Assembly: GCF_023091745.1 (NCBI RefSeq)
Contig: NW_026292661.1
Coordinates: 620,001 to 684,000 of the forward strand
Length of the DNA: 64,000 nt
Reading direction: 5' to 3'
Origin: Budorcas taxicolor
Taxonomy: Eukaryota; Chordata; Mammalia; Artiodactyla; Bovidae
This document shows, in pieces, positions 1 through 10,907 of the stretch. Position 1 is the first letter of the stretch; every line of letters starts with the position of its first letter. Both the position numbers and the translations under genes were made by a program. The notes below the pieces were generated by a model. It had not been told where the DNA came from. It saw only the letters and a list, made by a program, of their open reading frames with translations, and searched no databases.

Positions 1-122
1 TTCCTCTGGAATGGACTGAGACATCTGGGGGACTCTTGGAATGGTGGCACGACCCTGGAGTTCCTCTCGCCGTTCCTGTTGAGAGGGCCTCCTCTTGAGA
101 TGCGACGGGAACGCCGGGAACT

Positions 123-145
123 CTTTCCCGACGAAGCAGGGAAAG
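123..145. repeat. Short inverted repeat (7-bp arms, 9-nt spacer)
   Basis: CTTTCCC at 123-129 is the exact reverse complement of GGGAAAG at 139-145, with a 9-nt spacer, so a small stem-loop or cruciform is possible. It recurs in nearly every monomer. Arm variants are seen, for example CTTTACC near 9098-9110 and near 13150-13160. The spacer carries a C/T polymorphism (CGACGAAG or CGATGAAG) that is useful as a monomer-class marker. No function is known; it may simply be sequence coincidence. Confidence 0.6.
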
Positions 146-163
146 GATCCCTCATCTCGAGCT

Positions 164-180
164 ACGAGGCGGAAACGGGG
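164..180 (+). other. CENP-B-box-like half site (right half only)
   Basis: Aligned to the published CENP-B box essential bases (nTTCGnnnnAnnCGGGn), this 17-bp stretch has the GGAAACGGG right half, including the essential A and CGGG. The left half is CGAG instead of TTCG. CENP-B needs both halves, so binding is doubtful. It is conserved in most monomers, with losses near 29488 and 30308. Scanning one monomer on both strands by eye I found no complete box. Confidence 0.3.
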
Positions 181-215
181 CTCCTCTGGATGTGGGCGGG
201 ACCCTCGTGATTCCT

Positions 216-232
216 CTCGAGTGGAGACGGGT
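216..232 (+). other. Second CENP-B-box-like half site, dimorphic between monomer classes
   Basis: This 17-bp segment reads TGGAGACGGG on its right side, satisfying the A and CGGG positions of the CENP-B box, but lacks TTCG on the left. In other monomers (for example near 1045, 2677, 52376 and 56453) the sequence is GAGACGGCTAGG, destroying the CGGG. In the regular right-hand region the intact and broken forms are arranged by monomer class. Functional meaning is unproven. Confidence 0.3.
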
Positions 233-370
233 ATGTCGGGGAACTTCTTGATTTGCACCAAGGGTGTGAAGGAGCCTTTCGAAGTTCCAGAGGTGAGGTG
301 TGATCAGCCTCGAGACGCCTCAGCGGAAATGGGCCTCATCTCGCCTGGAGGGGAGAACCTCCTGGATTTT
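216..370 (+). repeat. 31-bp subrepeat tract, left half of monomer
   Basis: Five consecutive 31-bp blocks start at 216, 247, 278, 309 and 340. Most start with CTCGAG, TTCGAA, CTTGA or CTCGCC and end in a pyrimidine-rich CCT/CTT-like tail. The two preceding blocks, 156-185 and 186-215, are 30 bp each and both end in TCCT. CTTGAG at 94 lies exactly 62 bp before the CTCGAG at 156. A truncated 20-bp block (371-390) separates this tract from the next. The blocks are strongly diverged from one another, so the 31-bp amplification is far older than the 816-bp unit. The same register is repeated in every monomer of the window. Confidence 0.8.
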
Positions 371-390
371 CTCGAGTTGCGGCAGGTCTT

Positions 391-700
391 CTCGAGTTAC
401 GACGGGGACCTCAGGGACCCGCTCTGGTGGCCTCAGGAAAGGCCAGTCCCCATGCGAGTTGCTAGGGGACCTCTCGGGATTCCTCGCCCGTCCATGCCGG
501 GGCCTCAGTCCTTGTGTGGAGTCGGGGACGGAACCTGAGGATTCCTCTCCAGTGTTGCCATGGATCTTGGGGTGCTTCTGAGTCTCCCCAGGGGAGTCAG
601 GCCTCGTCTCGAGTGGGGGCATGCACGTGCGCTTTCCTCCCGAGCTGCAGCAGTAGTGTCACGCTTCCTGTCACGTGGATCAAGGGATCTGTGGCTTTCC
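391..700 (+). repeat. 31-bp subrepeat tract, right half of monomer
   Basis: CTCGAG at 391 and at 608 are 217 bp apart, exactly seven 31-bp units, and 608 to 701 is 93 bp, three units. The units at 608, 639 and 670 are the clearest: they begin CTCGAG, CCCGAG and GTCACG and end in GCTTTCCT, CGCTTCCT and GCTTTCC. Intermediate units start at 422, 453, 484, 515, 546 and 577. This exact register without indels contrasts with the stretches around 1-155 and 754-816, where spacing is irregular. The 31-bp architecture is what ties this satellite to the bovine 1.715 satellite family. Confidence 0.82.
584..596. repeat. Near-perfect palindrome CTCCCC-A-GGGGAG
   Basis: Six-base arms flank a single A at 584-596. 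The element is present in essentially all monomers. One arm is broken (CTCCGC) in HOR monomers B and C, for example near 49475 and 50291, and in the B-like monomer near 43767. A CTCCCCTGGGGAG variant occurs near 31534. A second small dyad, GGCCT with AGGCC around a 6-nt loop, lies at 429-444. Confidence 0.6.
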
Positions 701-758
701 CTCGAGGCTGTCCCTCGAGGCTTTCCCACGAGGCTTTCCCACAGGGCTGTGCCACGTG
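624..758. promoter_or_regulatory. Three palindromic E-box hexamers (CACGTG) per monomer
   Basis: CACGTG occurs at 624-629, 672-677 and 753-758, so a regular array has hundreds of potential bHLH-type sites. Several monomers lose individual sites: AACGTG near 12080, 15317, 33252, 40591 and 46300; CACATG near 34070, 41407 and 47116; CACGTT near 50459; CACGCG near 48699. The motif is a recognised binding site for USF/MYC-type factors, but occupancy in methylated satellite chromatin is unlikely. No core promoter is recognisable. Confidence 0.35.
690..753 (+). repeat. 13-14-bp microrepeat cluster inside the monomer
   Basis: Nested tandem units follow one another: CTCGAGGCTGTCC (701-713), CTCGAGGCTTTCCC (714-727), ACGAGGCTTTCCC (728-740) and ACAGGGCTGTGCC (741-753), preceded by a partial TGTGGCTTTCC (690-700). 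This is the most length-unstable part of the monomer. Four monomers in 10908-15749 lack exactly one 13-bp unit, consistent with slippage or unequal pairing between these near-identical units. Confidence 0.85.
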
Positions 759-3700
759 CCACCTTGGTGTGAGTCGATCCTCGGCGTGAAAGACGAGCCG
801 GTGAAGGGAAAAGAGGTTCCTCTGGAATGGACTGAGACATCTTGGGGACTCTTGGAATGGTGGCACGACCCTGGAGTTCCTCTCGCCGTTCCTGTTGAGA
901 GGGCCTCCTCTTGAGATGAGACGGGAACGCCGGGAACTCTTTCCCGACGAAGCAGGGAAAGGATCCCTCATCTCGAGCTACGAGGCGGAAACGGGGCTCC
1001 TCTGGATGTGGGCGGGACCCTCGTGATTCCTCTCGAGTGGAGACGGCTAGGTCGGGGAACTTCTTGATTTGCACCAAGGGTGTGAAGGAGCCTTTCGAAG
1101 TTCCAGAGGTGAGGTGTGATCAGCCTCGAGACGCCTCAGCGGAAATGGGCCTCATCTCGCCTGGAGGGGAGAACCTCCTGGATTTTCTCGAGTTGCGGCA
1201 GGTCTTCTCGAGTTACGACGGGGACCTCAGGGACCCGCTCTGGTGGCCTCAGGAAAGGCCAGTCCCCATGCGAGTTGCTAGGGGACCTCTCGGGATTCCT
1301 CGCCCGTCCATGCCGGGGCCTCAGTCCTTGTGTGGAGTCGGGGACGGAACCTGAGGATTCCTCTCCAGTGTTGCCATGGATCTTGGGGTGCTTCTGAGTC
1401 TCCCCAGGGGAGTCAGGCCTCGTCTCGAGTGGGGGCATGCACGTGCGCTTTCCTCCCGAGCTGCAGCAGTAGTGTCACGCTTCCTGTCACGTGGATCAAG
1501 GGATCTGTGGCTTTCCCTCGAGGCTGTCCCTCGAGGCTTTCCCACGAGGCTTTCCCACAGGGCTGTGCCACGTGCCACCTTGGTGTGAGTCGATCCTCGG
1601 CGTGAAAGACGAGCCGGTGAAGGGAAAAGAGGTTCCTCTGGAATGGACTGAGACATCTGGGGGACTCTTGGAATGGTGGCACGACCCTGGAGTTCCTCTC
1701 GCCGTTCCTGTTGAGAGGGCCTCCTCTTGAGATGCGACGGGAACGCCGGGAACTCTTTCCCGACGAAGCAGGGAAAGGATCCCTCATCTCGAGCTACGAG
1801 GCGGAAACGGGGCTCCTCTGGATGTGGGCGGGACCCTCGTGATTCCTCTCGAGTGGAGACGGGTATGTCGGGGAACTTCTTGATTTGCACCAAGGGTGTG
1901 AAGGAGCCTTTCGAAGTTCCAGAGGTGAGGTGTGATCAGCCTCGAGACGCCTCAGCGGAAATGAGCCTCATCTCGCCTGGATGGGAGAACCTCCTGGATT
2001 TTCTCGAGTTGCGGCAGGTCTTCTCGAGTTACGACGGGGACCACAGGGACCCGCTCTGGTGGCCTCAGGAAAGGCCAGTCCCCATGCGAGTAGCTAGGGG
2101 ACCTCTCGGGATTCCTCTCCCGTCCATGCCGGAGCCTCAGTCCTTGTGTGGAGTCGGGGCCGGAACCTGAGGATTCCTCTCCAGTGTTGCCATGGATCTT
2201 GGGGTGCTTCTGAGTCTCCCCAGGGGAGTCAGGCCTCGTCTCGAGTGGGGGCATGCACGTGCGCTTTCCTCCCGAGCTGCAGCAGTAGTGTCAGGCTTCC
2301 TGTCACGTGGATCAAGGGATCTGTGGCTTTCCCTCGAGGCTGTCCCTCGAGGCTTTCCCACGAGGCTTTCCCACAGGGCTGTGCCACGTGCCACCTTGGT
2401 GTGAGTCGATCCTCGGCGTGAAAGACGAGCCGGTGAAGGGAAAAGAGGTTCCTCTGGAATGGACTGAGACATCTTGGGGACTCTTGGAATGGTGGCACGA
2501 CCCTGGAGTTCCTCTCGCCGTTCCTGTTGAGAGGGCCTCCTCTTGAGATGAGACGGGAACGCCGGGAACTCTTTCCCGACGAAGCAGGGAAAGGATCCCT
2601 CATCTCGAGCTACGAGGCGGAAACGGGGCTCCTCTGGATGTGGGCGGGACCCTCGTGATTCCTCTCGAGTGGAGACGGCTAGGTCGGGGAACTTCTTGAT
2701 TTGCACCAAGGGTGTGAAGGAGCCTTTCGAAGTTCCAGAGGTGAGGTGTGATCAGCCTCGAGACGCCTCAGCGGAAATGGGCCTCATCTCGCCTGGAGGG
2801 GAGAACCTCCTGGATTTTCTCGAGTTGCGGCAGGTCTTCTCGAGTTACGACGGGGACCTCAGGGACCCGCTCTGGTGGCCTCAGGAAAGGCCAGTCCCCA
2901 TGCGAGTTGCTAGGGGACCTCTCGGGATTCCTCGCCCGTCCATGCCGGGGCCTCAGTCCTTGTGTGGAGTCGGGGACGGAACCTGAGGATTCCTCTCCAG
3001 TGTTGCCATGGATCTTGGGGTGCTTCTGAGTCTCCCCAGGGGAGTCAGGCCTCGTCTCGAGTGGGGGCATGCACGTGCGCTTTCCTCCCGAGCTGCAGCA
3101 GTAGTGTCACGCTTCCTGTCACGTGGATCAAGGGATCTGTGGCTTTCCCTCGAGGCTGTCCCTCGAGGCTTTCCCACGAGGCTTTCCCACAGGGCTGTGC
3201 CACGTGCCACCTTGGTGTGAGTCGATCCTCGGCGTGAAAGACGAGCCGGTGAAGGGAAAAGAGGTTCCTCTGGAATGGACTGAGACATCTGGGGGACTCT
3301 TGGAATGGTGGCACGACCCTGGAGTTCCTCTCGCCGTTCCTGTTGAGAGGGCCTCCTCTTGAGATGCGACGGGAACGCCGGGAACTCTTTCCCGACGAAG
3401 CAGGGAAAGGATCCCTCATCTCGAGCTACGAGGCGGAAACGGGGCTCCTCTGGATGTGGGCGGGACCCTCGTGATTCCTCTCGAGTGGAGACGGGTATGT
3501 CGGGGAACTTCTTGATTTGCACCAAGGGTGTGAAGGAGCCTTTCGAAGTTCCAGAGGTGAGGTGTGATCAGCCTCGAGACGCCTCAGCGGAAATGAGCCT
3601 CATCTCGCCTGGATGGGAGAACCTCCTGGATTTTCTCGAGTTGCGGCAGGTCTTCTCGAGTTACGACGGGGACCACAGGGACCCGCTCTGGTGGCCTCAG

Positions 3701-6700
3701 GAAAGGCCAGTCCCCATGCGAGTTGCTAGGGGACCTCTCGGGATTCCTCTCCCGTCCATGCCGGAGCCTCAGTCCTTGTGTGGAGTCGGGGCCGGAACCT
3801 GAGGATTGCTCTCCAGTGTTGCCATGGATCTTGGGGTGCTTCTGAGTCTCCCCAGGGGAGTCAGGCCTCGTCTCGAGTGGGGGCATGCACGTGCGCTTTC
3901 CTCCCGAGCTGCAGCAGTAGTGTCACGCTTCCTGTCACGTGGATCAAGGGATCTGTGGCTTTCCCTCGAGGCTGTCCCTCGAGGCTTTCCCACGAGGCTT
4001 TCCCACAGGGCTGTGCCACGAGCCACCTTGGTGTGAGTCGATCCTCGGCGTGAAAGACGAGCCGGTGAAGGGAAAAGAGGTTCCTCAGGAATGGACTGAG
4101 ACATCTGGGGGACTCTTGGAATGGTGGCACGACCCTGGAGTTCCTCTCGCCGTTCCTGTTGAGAGGGCCTCCTCTTGAGATGCGCCGAGAACGCCGGGAA
4201 CTCTTTCCCGACGAAGCAGGGAAAGGATCCCTCATCTCGAGCTACGAGGCGGAAACGGGGCTCCTCTGGATGTGGGCGGGACCCTCGTGATTCCCCTCGA
4301 GTGGAGACGGGTATGTCGGGGAACTTCTTGATTTGCACCAAGGGTGTGAAGGACCCTTTCGAAGTTCCAGAGGTGAGGTGTGATCAGCCTCGAGACGCCT
4401 CAGCGGAAATGGGCCTCATCTCGCCTGGAGGGGAGAACCTCCTGGATTTTCTCGAGTTGCGGCAGGTCTACTCGAGTTACGACGGGGACCTCAGGGACCC
4501 GCTCTGATGGCCTCAGGAAAGGCCAGTCCCCATGCGAGTTGCTAGGGGACCTCTCGGGATTCCTCTCCCGTCCATGCCGGGGCCTCAGTCCTTGTGTGGA
4601 GTCGGGGCCGGAACCTGAGGATTCCTCTCCAGTGTTGCCATGGATCTTGGGGTGCTTCTGAGTCTCCCCAGGGGAGTCAGGCCTCGTCTCGAGTGGGGGC
4701 ATGCACGTGCGCTTTCCTCCCGAGCTGCAGCAGTAGTGTCACGCTTCCTGTCACGTGGATCAAGGGATCTGTGGCTTTCCCTCGAGGCTGTCCCTCGAGG
4801 CTTTCCCACGAGGCTTTCCCACAGGGCTGTGCCACGTGCCACCTTGTTGTGAGTCGATCCTCGGCGTGAAAGACGAGCCGGTGAAGGGAAAAGAGGTTCC
4901 TCTGGAATGGACTGTGACATCTGGGGGACTCTTGGAATGGTGGCACGACCCTGGAGTTCCTCTCGCCGTTCCTGTTGAGAGGGCCTCCTCTTGAGATGCG
5001 ACGGGAACGCCGGGAACTCTTTCCCGACGAAGCAGGGAAAGGATCCCTCATCTCGAGCTACGAGGCGGAAACGGGGCTCCTCTGGATGTGGGCGGGACCC
5101 TCGTGATTCCCCTCGAGTGGAGACGGGTATGTCGGGGAATTTCTTGATTTGCACCAAGGGTGTGAAGGACCCTTTCGAAGTTCCAGAGGTGAGGTGTGAT
5201 CAGCCTCGAGACGCCTCAGCGGAAATGGGCCTCATCTCGCCTGGCGGGGAGAACCTCCTGGATTTTCTCGAGTTGCGGCAGGTCTTCTCGAGTTACGACG
5301 GGGACCTCAGGGACCCGCTCTGGTGGCCTCAGGAAAGGCCAGTCCCCATGCGAGTTGCTAGGGGACCTCTCGGGATTCCTCGCCCGTCCATGCCGGGGCC
5401 TCAGTCCTTGTGTGGAGTCGGGGACGGAACCTGAGGATTCCTCTCCAGTGTTGCCATGGATCTTGGGGTGCTTCTGAGTCTCCCCAGGGGAGTCAGGCCT
5501 CGTCTCGAGTGGGGGCATGCACGTGCGCTTTCCTCCCGAGCTGCAGCAGTAGTGTCACGCTTCCTGTCACGTGGATCCAGGGATCTGTGGCTTTCCCTCG
5601 AGGCTGTCCCTCGAGGCTTTCCCACGAGGCTTTCCCACAGGGCTGTGCCACGTGCCACCTTGGTGTGAGTCGATCCTCGGCGTGAAAGACGAGCCGGTGA
5701 AGGGAAAAGAGGTTCCTCTGGAATGGACTGAGACATCTGGGGGACTCTTGGAATGGTGGCACGACCCTGGAGTTCCTCTCGCCGTTCCTGTTGAGAGGGC
5801 CTCCTCTTGAGATGCGACGGGAACGCCGGGAACTCTTTCCCGACGAAGCAGGGAAAGGATCCCTCATCTCGAGCTACGAGGCGGAAACGGGGCTCCTCTG
5901 GATGTGGGCGGGACCCTCGTGATTCCTCTCGAGTGGAGACGGGTATGTCGGGGAACTTCTTGATTTGCACCAAGGGTGTGAAGGAGCCTTTCGAAGTTCC
6001 AGAGGTGAGGTGTGATCAGCCTCGAGACGCCTCAGCGGAAATGAGCCTCATCTCGCCTGGATGGGAGAACCTCCTGGATTTTCTCGAGTTGCGGCAGGTC
6101 TTCTCGAGTTACGACGGGGACCACAGGGACCCGCTCTGGTGGCCTCAGGAAAGGCCAGTCCCCATGCGAGTTGCTAGGGGACCTCTCGGGATTCCTCTCC
6201 CGTCCATGCCGGAGCCTCAGTCCTTGTGTGGAGTCGGGGCCGGAACCTGAGGATTGCTCTCCAGTGTTGCCATGGATCTTGGGGTGCTTCTGAGTCTCCC
6301 CAGGGGAGTCAGGCCTCGTCTCGAGTGGGGGCATGCACGTGCGCTTTCCTCCCGAGCTGCAGCAGTAGTGTCACGCTTCCTGTCACGTGGATCAAGGGAT
6401 CTGTGGCTTTCCCTCGAGGCTGTCCCTCGAGGCTTTCCCACGAGGCTTTCCCACAGGGCTGTGCCACGAGCCACCTTGGTGTGAGTCGATCCTCGGCGTG
6501 AAAGACGAGCCGGTGAAGGGAAAAGAGTTTCCTCAGGAATGGACTGAGACATCTGGGGGACTCTTGGAATGGTGGCACGACCCTGGAGTTCCTCTCGCCG
6601 TTCCTGTTGAGAGGGCCTCCTCTTGAGATGCGCCGAGAACGCCGGGAACTCTTTCCCGACGAAGCAGGGAAAGGATCCCTCATCTCGAGCTACGAGGCGG

Positions 6701-9700
6701 AAACGGGGCTCCTCTGGATGTGGGCGGGACCCTCGTGATTCCCCTCGAGTGGAGACGGGTATGTCGGGGAACTTCTTGATTTGCACCAAGGGTGTGAAGG
6801 ACCCTTTCGAAGTTCCAGAGGTGAGGTGTGATCAGCCTCGAGACGCCTCAGCGGAAATGGGCCTCATCTCGCCTGGAGGGGAGAACCTCCTGGATTTTCT
6901 CGAGTTGCGGCAGGTCTACTCGAGTTACGACGGGGACCTCAGGGACCCGCTCTGATGGCCTCAGGAAAGGCCAGTCCCCATGCGAGTTGCTAGGGGACCT
7001 CTCGGGATTCCTCTCCCGTCCATGCCGGGGCCTCAGTCCTTGTGTGGAGTCGGGGCCGGAACCTGAGGATTCCTCTCCAGTGTTGCCATGGATCTTGGGG
7101 TGCTTCTGAGTCTCCCCAGGGGAGTCAGGCCTCGTCTCGAGTGGGGGCATGCACGTGCGCTTTCCTCCCGAGCTGCAGCAGTAGTGTCACGCTTCCTGTC
7201 ACGTGGATCAAGGGATCTGTGGCTTTCCCTCGAGGCTGTCCCTCGAGGCTTTCCCACGAGGCTTTCCCACAGGGCTGTGCCACGTGCCACCTTGTTGTGA
7301 GTCGATCCTCGGCGTGAAAGACGAGCCGGTGAAGGGAAAAGAGGTTCCTCTGGAATGGACTGTGACATCTGGGGGACTCTTGGAATGGTGGCACGACCCT
7401 GGAGTTCCTCTCGCCGTTCCTGTTGAGAGGGCCTCCTCTTGAGATGCGACGGGAACGCCGGGAACTCTTTCCCGACGAAGCAGGGAAAGGATCCCTCATC
7501 TCGAGCTACGAGGCGGAAACGGGGCTCCTCTGGATGTGGGCGGGACCATCGTGTTTCCTCTCGAGTGGAGACGGCTAGGTCGGGATCTTCTTGATTTGCA
7601 CCAAGGGTGTGAAGGACCCTTTCGAAGTTCCAGAGGTGAGGTGTGATCAGCCTCGAGCCGCTTCAGCGGAAACGGGCCTCATCTCGCCTGGATGGGAGAA
7701 CCTCCTGGATTTTCTCGAGTTGCGGCAGGTCTTCTCGAGTTACGACGGGGACCACAGGGACCCGCTCTGGTGGCCTCAGGAAAGGCCAGTCCCCATGCGA
7801 GTTGCTAGGGGACCTCTCGGGATTCCTCTCCCGTCCATGCCGGGGCCTCAGTCCTTGTGTGGAGTCGGGGCCGGAACCTGAGGATTGCTCTCCAGTGTTG
7901 CCATGGATCTTGGGGTGCTTCTGAGTCTCCCCAGGGGAGTCAGGCCTCGTCTCGAGTGGGGGCATGCACGTGTGCTTTCCTCCCGAGCTGCAGCAGTAGT
8001 GTCACGCTTCCTGTCACGTGGATCAAGGGATCTGTGGCTTTCCCTCGAGGCTGTCCCACGAGGCTTTCCCACGAGGCTTTCCCACAGGGCTGTGCCACGT
8101 GCCACCTTGGTGTGTGTCGATCCTCGGCGTGAAAGACGAGCCGGTGAAGGGAAAAGAGGTTCCTCTGGAATGGACTGAGACATCTGGGGGACTCTTGGAA
8201 TGGTGGCACGACCCTGGAGTTCCTCTCGCCGTTCCTGTTGAGAGGGCCTCCTCTTGAGATGCGACGGGAACGCCGGGAACTCTTTCCCGACGAAGCAGGG
8301 AAAGGATCCCACATCTCGAGCTACGAGGCGGAAACGGGGCTCCTCTGGATGTGGGCGGGACCCTCGTGATTCCTCTCGAGTGGAGACGGGTATGTCGGGG
8401 AACTTCTTGATTTGCACCAAGGGTGTGAAGGAGCCTTTCGAAGTTCCAGAGGTGAGTTGTGATCAGCCTCGAGACGCCTCAGCAGAAATGGGCCTCATCT
8501 CGCCTGGAGGGGAGAACCTCCTGGATTTTCTCGAGTTGCGGCAGGTCTTCTCGAGTTACGACGGGGACCTCAGGGACCCGCTCTGGTGGCCTCAGGAAAG
8601 GCCAGTCCCCATGCGAGTTGCTAGGGGACCACTCGGGATTCCTCTCCCGTCCATGCCGGGGCCTCAGTCCTTGTGTGGAGTCGGGGACGGAACCTGAGGA
8701 TACCTCTCCAGTGTTGCCATGGATCTTGGGGTGCTTCTGAGTCTCCCCAGGGGAGTCAGGCCTCGTCTCGAGTGGGGGCATGCACGTGCGCTTTCCTCCC
8801 GAGCTGCAGCAGTAGTGTCACGCTTCCTGTCACGTGGATCCAGGGATCTGTGGCTTTCCCTCGAGGCTGTCCCTCGAGGCTTTCCCACGAGGCTTTCCCA
8901 CAGGGCTGTGCCAAGTGCCACCTTGGTGTGAGTCGATCCTCGGCGTGAAAGACGAGCCGGTGAAGGGAAAAGAGGTTCCTCTGGAATGGACTGAGACATC
9001 TGGGGGACTCTTGGAATGGTGGCACGACCCTGGAGTTCCTCTCGCCGTTCCTGTTGAGAGGGCCTCCTCTTGAGATGCGACGGGAACGCCGGGAACTCTT
9101 TACCGACGAAGCAGGGAAAGGATCCCTCATCTCGAGCTACGAGGCGGAAACGGGGCTCCTCTGGATGTGGGCGGGACCCTCGTGATTCCCCTCGAGTGGA
9201 GACGGGTATGTCGGGGAATTTCTTGATTTGCACCAAGGGTGTGAAGGACCCTTTCGAAGTTCCAGAGGTGAGGTGTGATCAGCCTCGAGACGCCTCAGCG
9301 GAAATGGGCCTCATCTCGCCTGGCGGGGAGAACCTCCTGGATTTTCTCGAGTTGCGGCAGGTCTTCTCGAGTTACGACGGGGACCTCAGGGACCCGCTCT
9401 GGTGGCCTCAGGAAAGGCCAGTCCCCATGCGAGTTGCTAGGGGACCTCTCGGGATTCCTCGCCCGTCCATGCCGGGGCCTCAGTCCTTGTGTGGAGTCGG
9501 GGACGGAACCTGAGGATTCCTCTCCAGTGTTGCCATGGATCTTGGGGTGCTTCTGAGTCTCCCCAGGGGAGTCAGGCCTCGTCTCGAGTGGGGGCATGCA
9601 CGTGCGCTTTCCTCCCGAGCTGCAGCAGTAGTGTCACGCTTCCTGTCACGTGGATCAAGGGATCTGTGGCTTTCCCTCGAGGCTGTCCCTCGAGGCTTTC

Positions 9701-10907
9701 CCACGAGGCTTTCCCACAGGGCTGTGCCACGTGCCACCTTGGTGTGAGTCGATCCTCGGCGTGAAAGACGAGCCGGTGAAGGGAAAAGAGGTTCCTCTGG
9801 AATGGACTGAGACATCTGGGGGACTCTTGGAATGGTGGCACGACCCTGGAGTTCCTCTCGCCGTTCCTGTTGAGAGGGCCTCCTCTTGAGATGCGACGGG
9901 AACGCCGGGAACTCTTTCCCGACGAAGCAGGGAAAGGATCCCTCATCTCGAGCTACGAGGCGGAAACGGGGCTCCTCTGGATGTGGGCGGGACCCTCGTG
10001 ATTCCTCTCGAGTGGAGACGGGTATGTCGGGGAACTTCTTGATTTGCACCAAGGGTGTGAAGGAGCCTTTCGAAGTTCCAGAGGTGAGGTGTGATCAGCC
10101 TCGAGACGCCTCAGCGGAAATGAGCCTCATCTCGCCTGGATGGGAGAACCTCCTGGATTTTCTCGAGTTGCGGCAGGTCTTCTCGAGTTACGACGGGGAC
10201 CACAGGGACCCGCTCTGGTGGCCTCAGGAAAGGCCAGTCCCCATGCGAGTAGCTAGGGGACCTCTCGGGATTCCTCTCCCGTCCATGCCGGAGCCTCAGT
10301 CCTTGTGTGGAGTCGGGGCCGGAACCTGAGGATTCCTCTCCAGTGTTGCCATGGATCTTGGGGTGCTTCTGAGTCTCCCCAGGGGAGTCAGGCCTCGTCT
10401 CGAGTGGGGGCATGCACGTGCGCTTTCCTCCCGAGCTGCAGCAGTAGTGTCAGGCTTCCTGTCACGTGGATCAAGGGATCTGTGGCTTTCCCTCGAGGCT
10501 GTCCCTCGAGGCTTTCCCACGAGGCTTTCCCACAGGGCTGTGCCACGTGCCACCTTGGTGTGAGTCGATCCTCGGCGTGAAAGACGAGCCGGTGAAGGGA
10601 AAAGAGGTTCCTCTGGAATGGACTGAGACATCTGGGGGACTCTTGGAATGGTGGCACGACCCTGGAGTTCCTCTCGCCGTTCCTGTTGAGAGGGCCTCCT
10701 CTTGAGATGCGACGGGAACGCCGGGAACTCTTTCCCGACGAAGCAGGGAAAGGATCCCTCATCTCGAGCTACGAGGCGGAAACGGGGCTCCTCTGGATGT
10801 GGGCGGGACCCTCGTGATTCCCCTCGAGTGGAGACGGGTATGTCGGGGAACTTCTTGATTTGCACCAAGGGTGTGAAGGACCCTTTCGAAGTTCCAGAGG
10901 TGAGGTG

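Larger units (their letters stand above)
1..816 (+). repeat. Reference satellite monomer (816 bp)
   Basis: First complete unit in the phase of the window start; the same TTCCTCTGGAATGG motif returns at 817. Landmarks: inverted repeat 123-145, BamHI site GGATCC 145-150, BstBI site TTCGAA 278-283, BclI site TGATCA 301-306, SphI site GCATGC 619-624, E-box hexamers at 624, 672 and 753. CTCGAG occurs at 156, 216, 309, 371, 391, 608, 701 and 714. I count 52 CpG dinucleotides by hand, about one per 16 bp, which is island-like for a mammalian genome. The length is divisible by three (272 codons), so neighbouring monomers keep the same frame, which explains why spurious reading frames recur so regularly. 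No plausible gene was recognised in it. Confidence 0.9.
1..10907 (+). repeat. Block I: irregular 816-bp monomers with class Z
   Basis: Fourteen anchors at 816-bp steps, with one 815-bp step (6829 to 7644, caused by a lost base in the GTCGGGATCTTC variant near 7582). Class Z monomers carry ATGAGCC, CTGGATGGGAG, GGGACCACAGG and CCGGAGCC and start at 1933, 3565, 6013 and 10092; the monomer at 7644 is partly Z-like. Local duplications: 1117 matches 2749 and 1933 matches 3565 (shift 1632). About 3565-5095 matches 6013-7543 (shift 2448). The monomer at 5197 matches 9276 (CTGGCGGGG). The monomer at 1933 also shares rare variants (CGAGTAGCTAGG, GTGTCAGGC) with 10092. The order of copies follows no single period. 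Confidence 0.8.

Noticed and set aside
145..150. BamHI, BclI and XhoI-type sites as biologically meaningful signals
   Set aside because: They are regular because the monomer repeats. They are useful as landmarks for restriction ladders but give no sign of function.
164..180. A complete CENP-B box
   Set aside because: The left-half TTCG is absent. Other TTCG occurrences (for example at 278) are not followed by the required A and CGGG at the right spacing.
95..538. Plus-strand open frame of 147 codons per monomer
   Set aside because: The start codon is lost or changed in many monomers (ATGCG to AGGCG, ATGAG), the end shifts with the GGAACTGAGG deletion, and base changes fall without codon-position preference. 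It behaves as neutral repeat DNA.
505..1077. Minus-strand open frame of 190 codons repeated in almost every monomer
   Set aside because: It appears because the satellite is GC-rich with few stop codons and 816 is a multiple of three. Single-base deletions in other monomers shift or fuse it freely (to 204 or 214 codons), overlapping frames on both strands are equally open, and no domain or promoter is recognisable.
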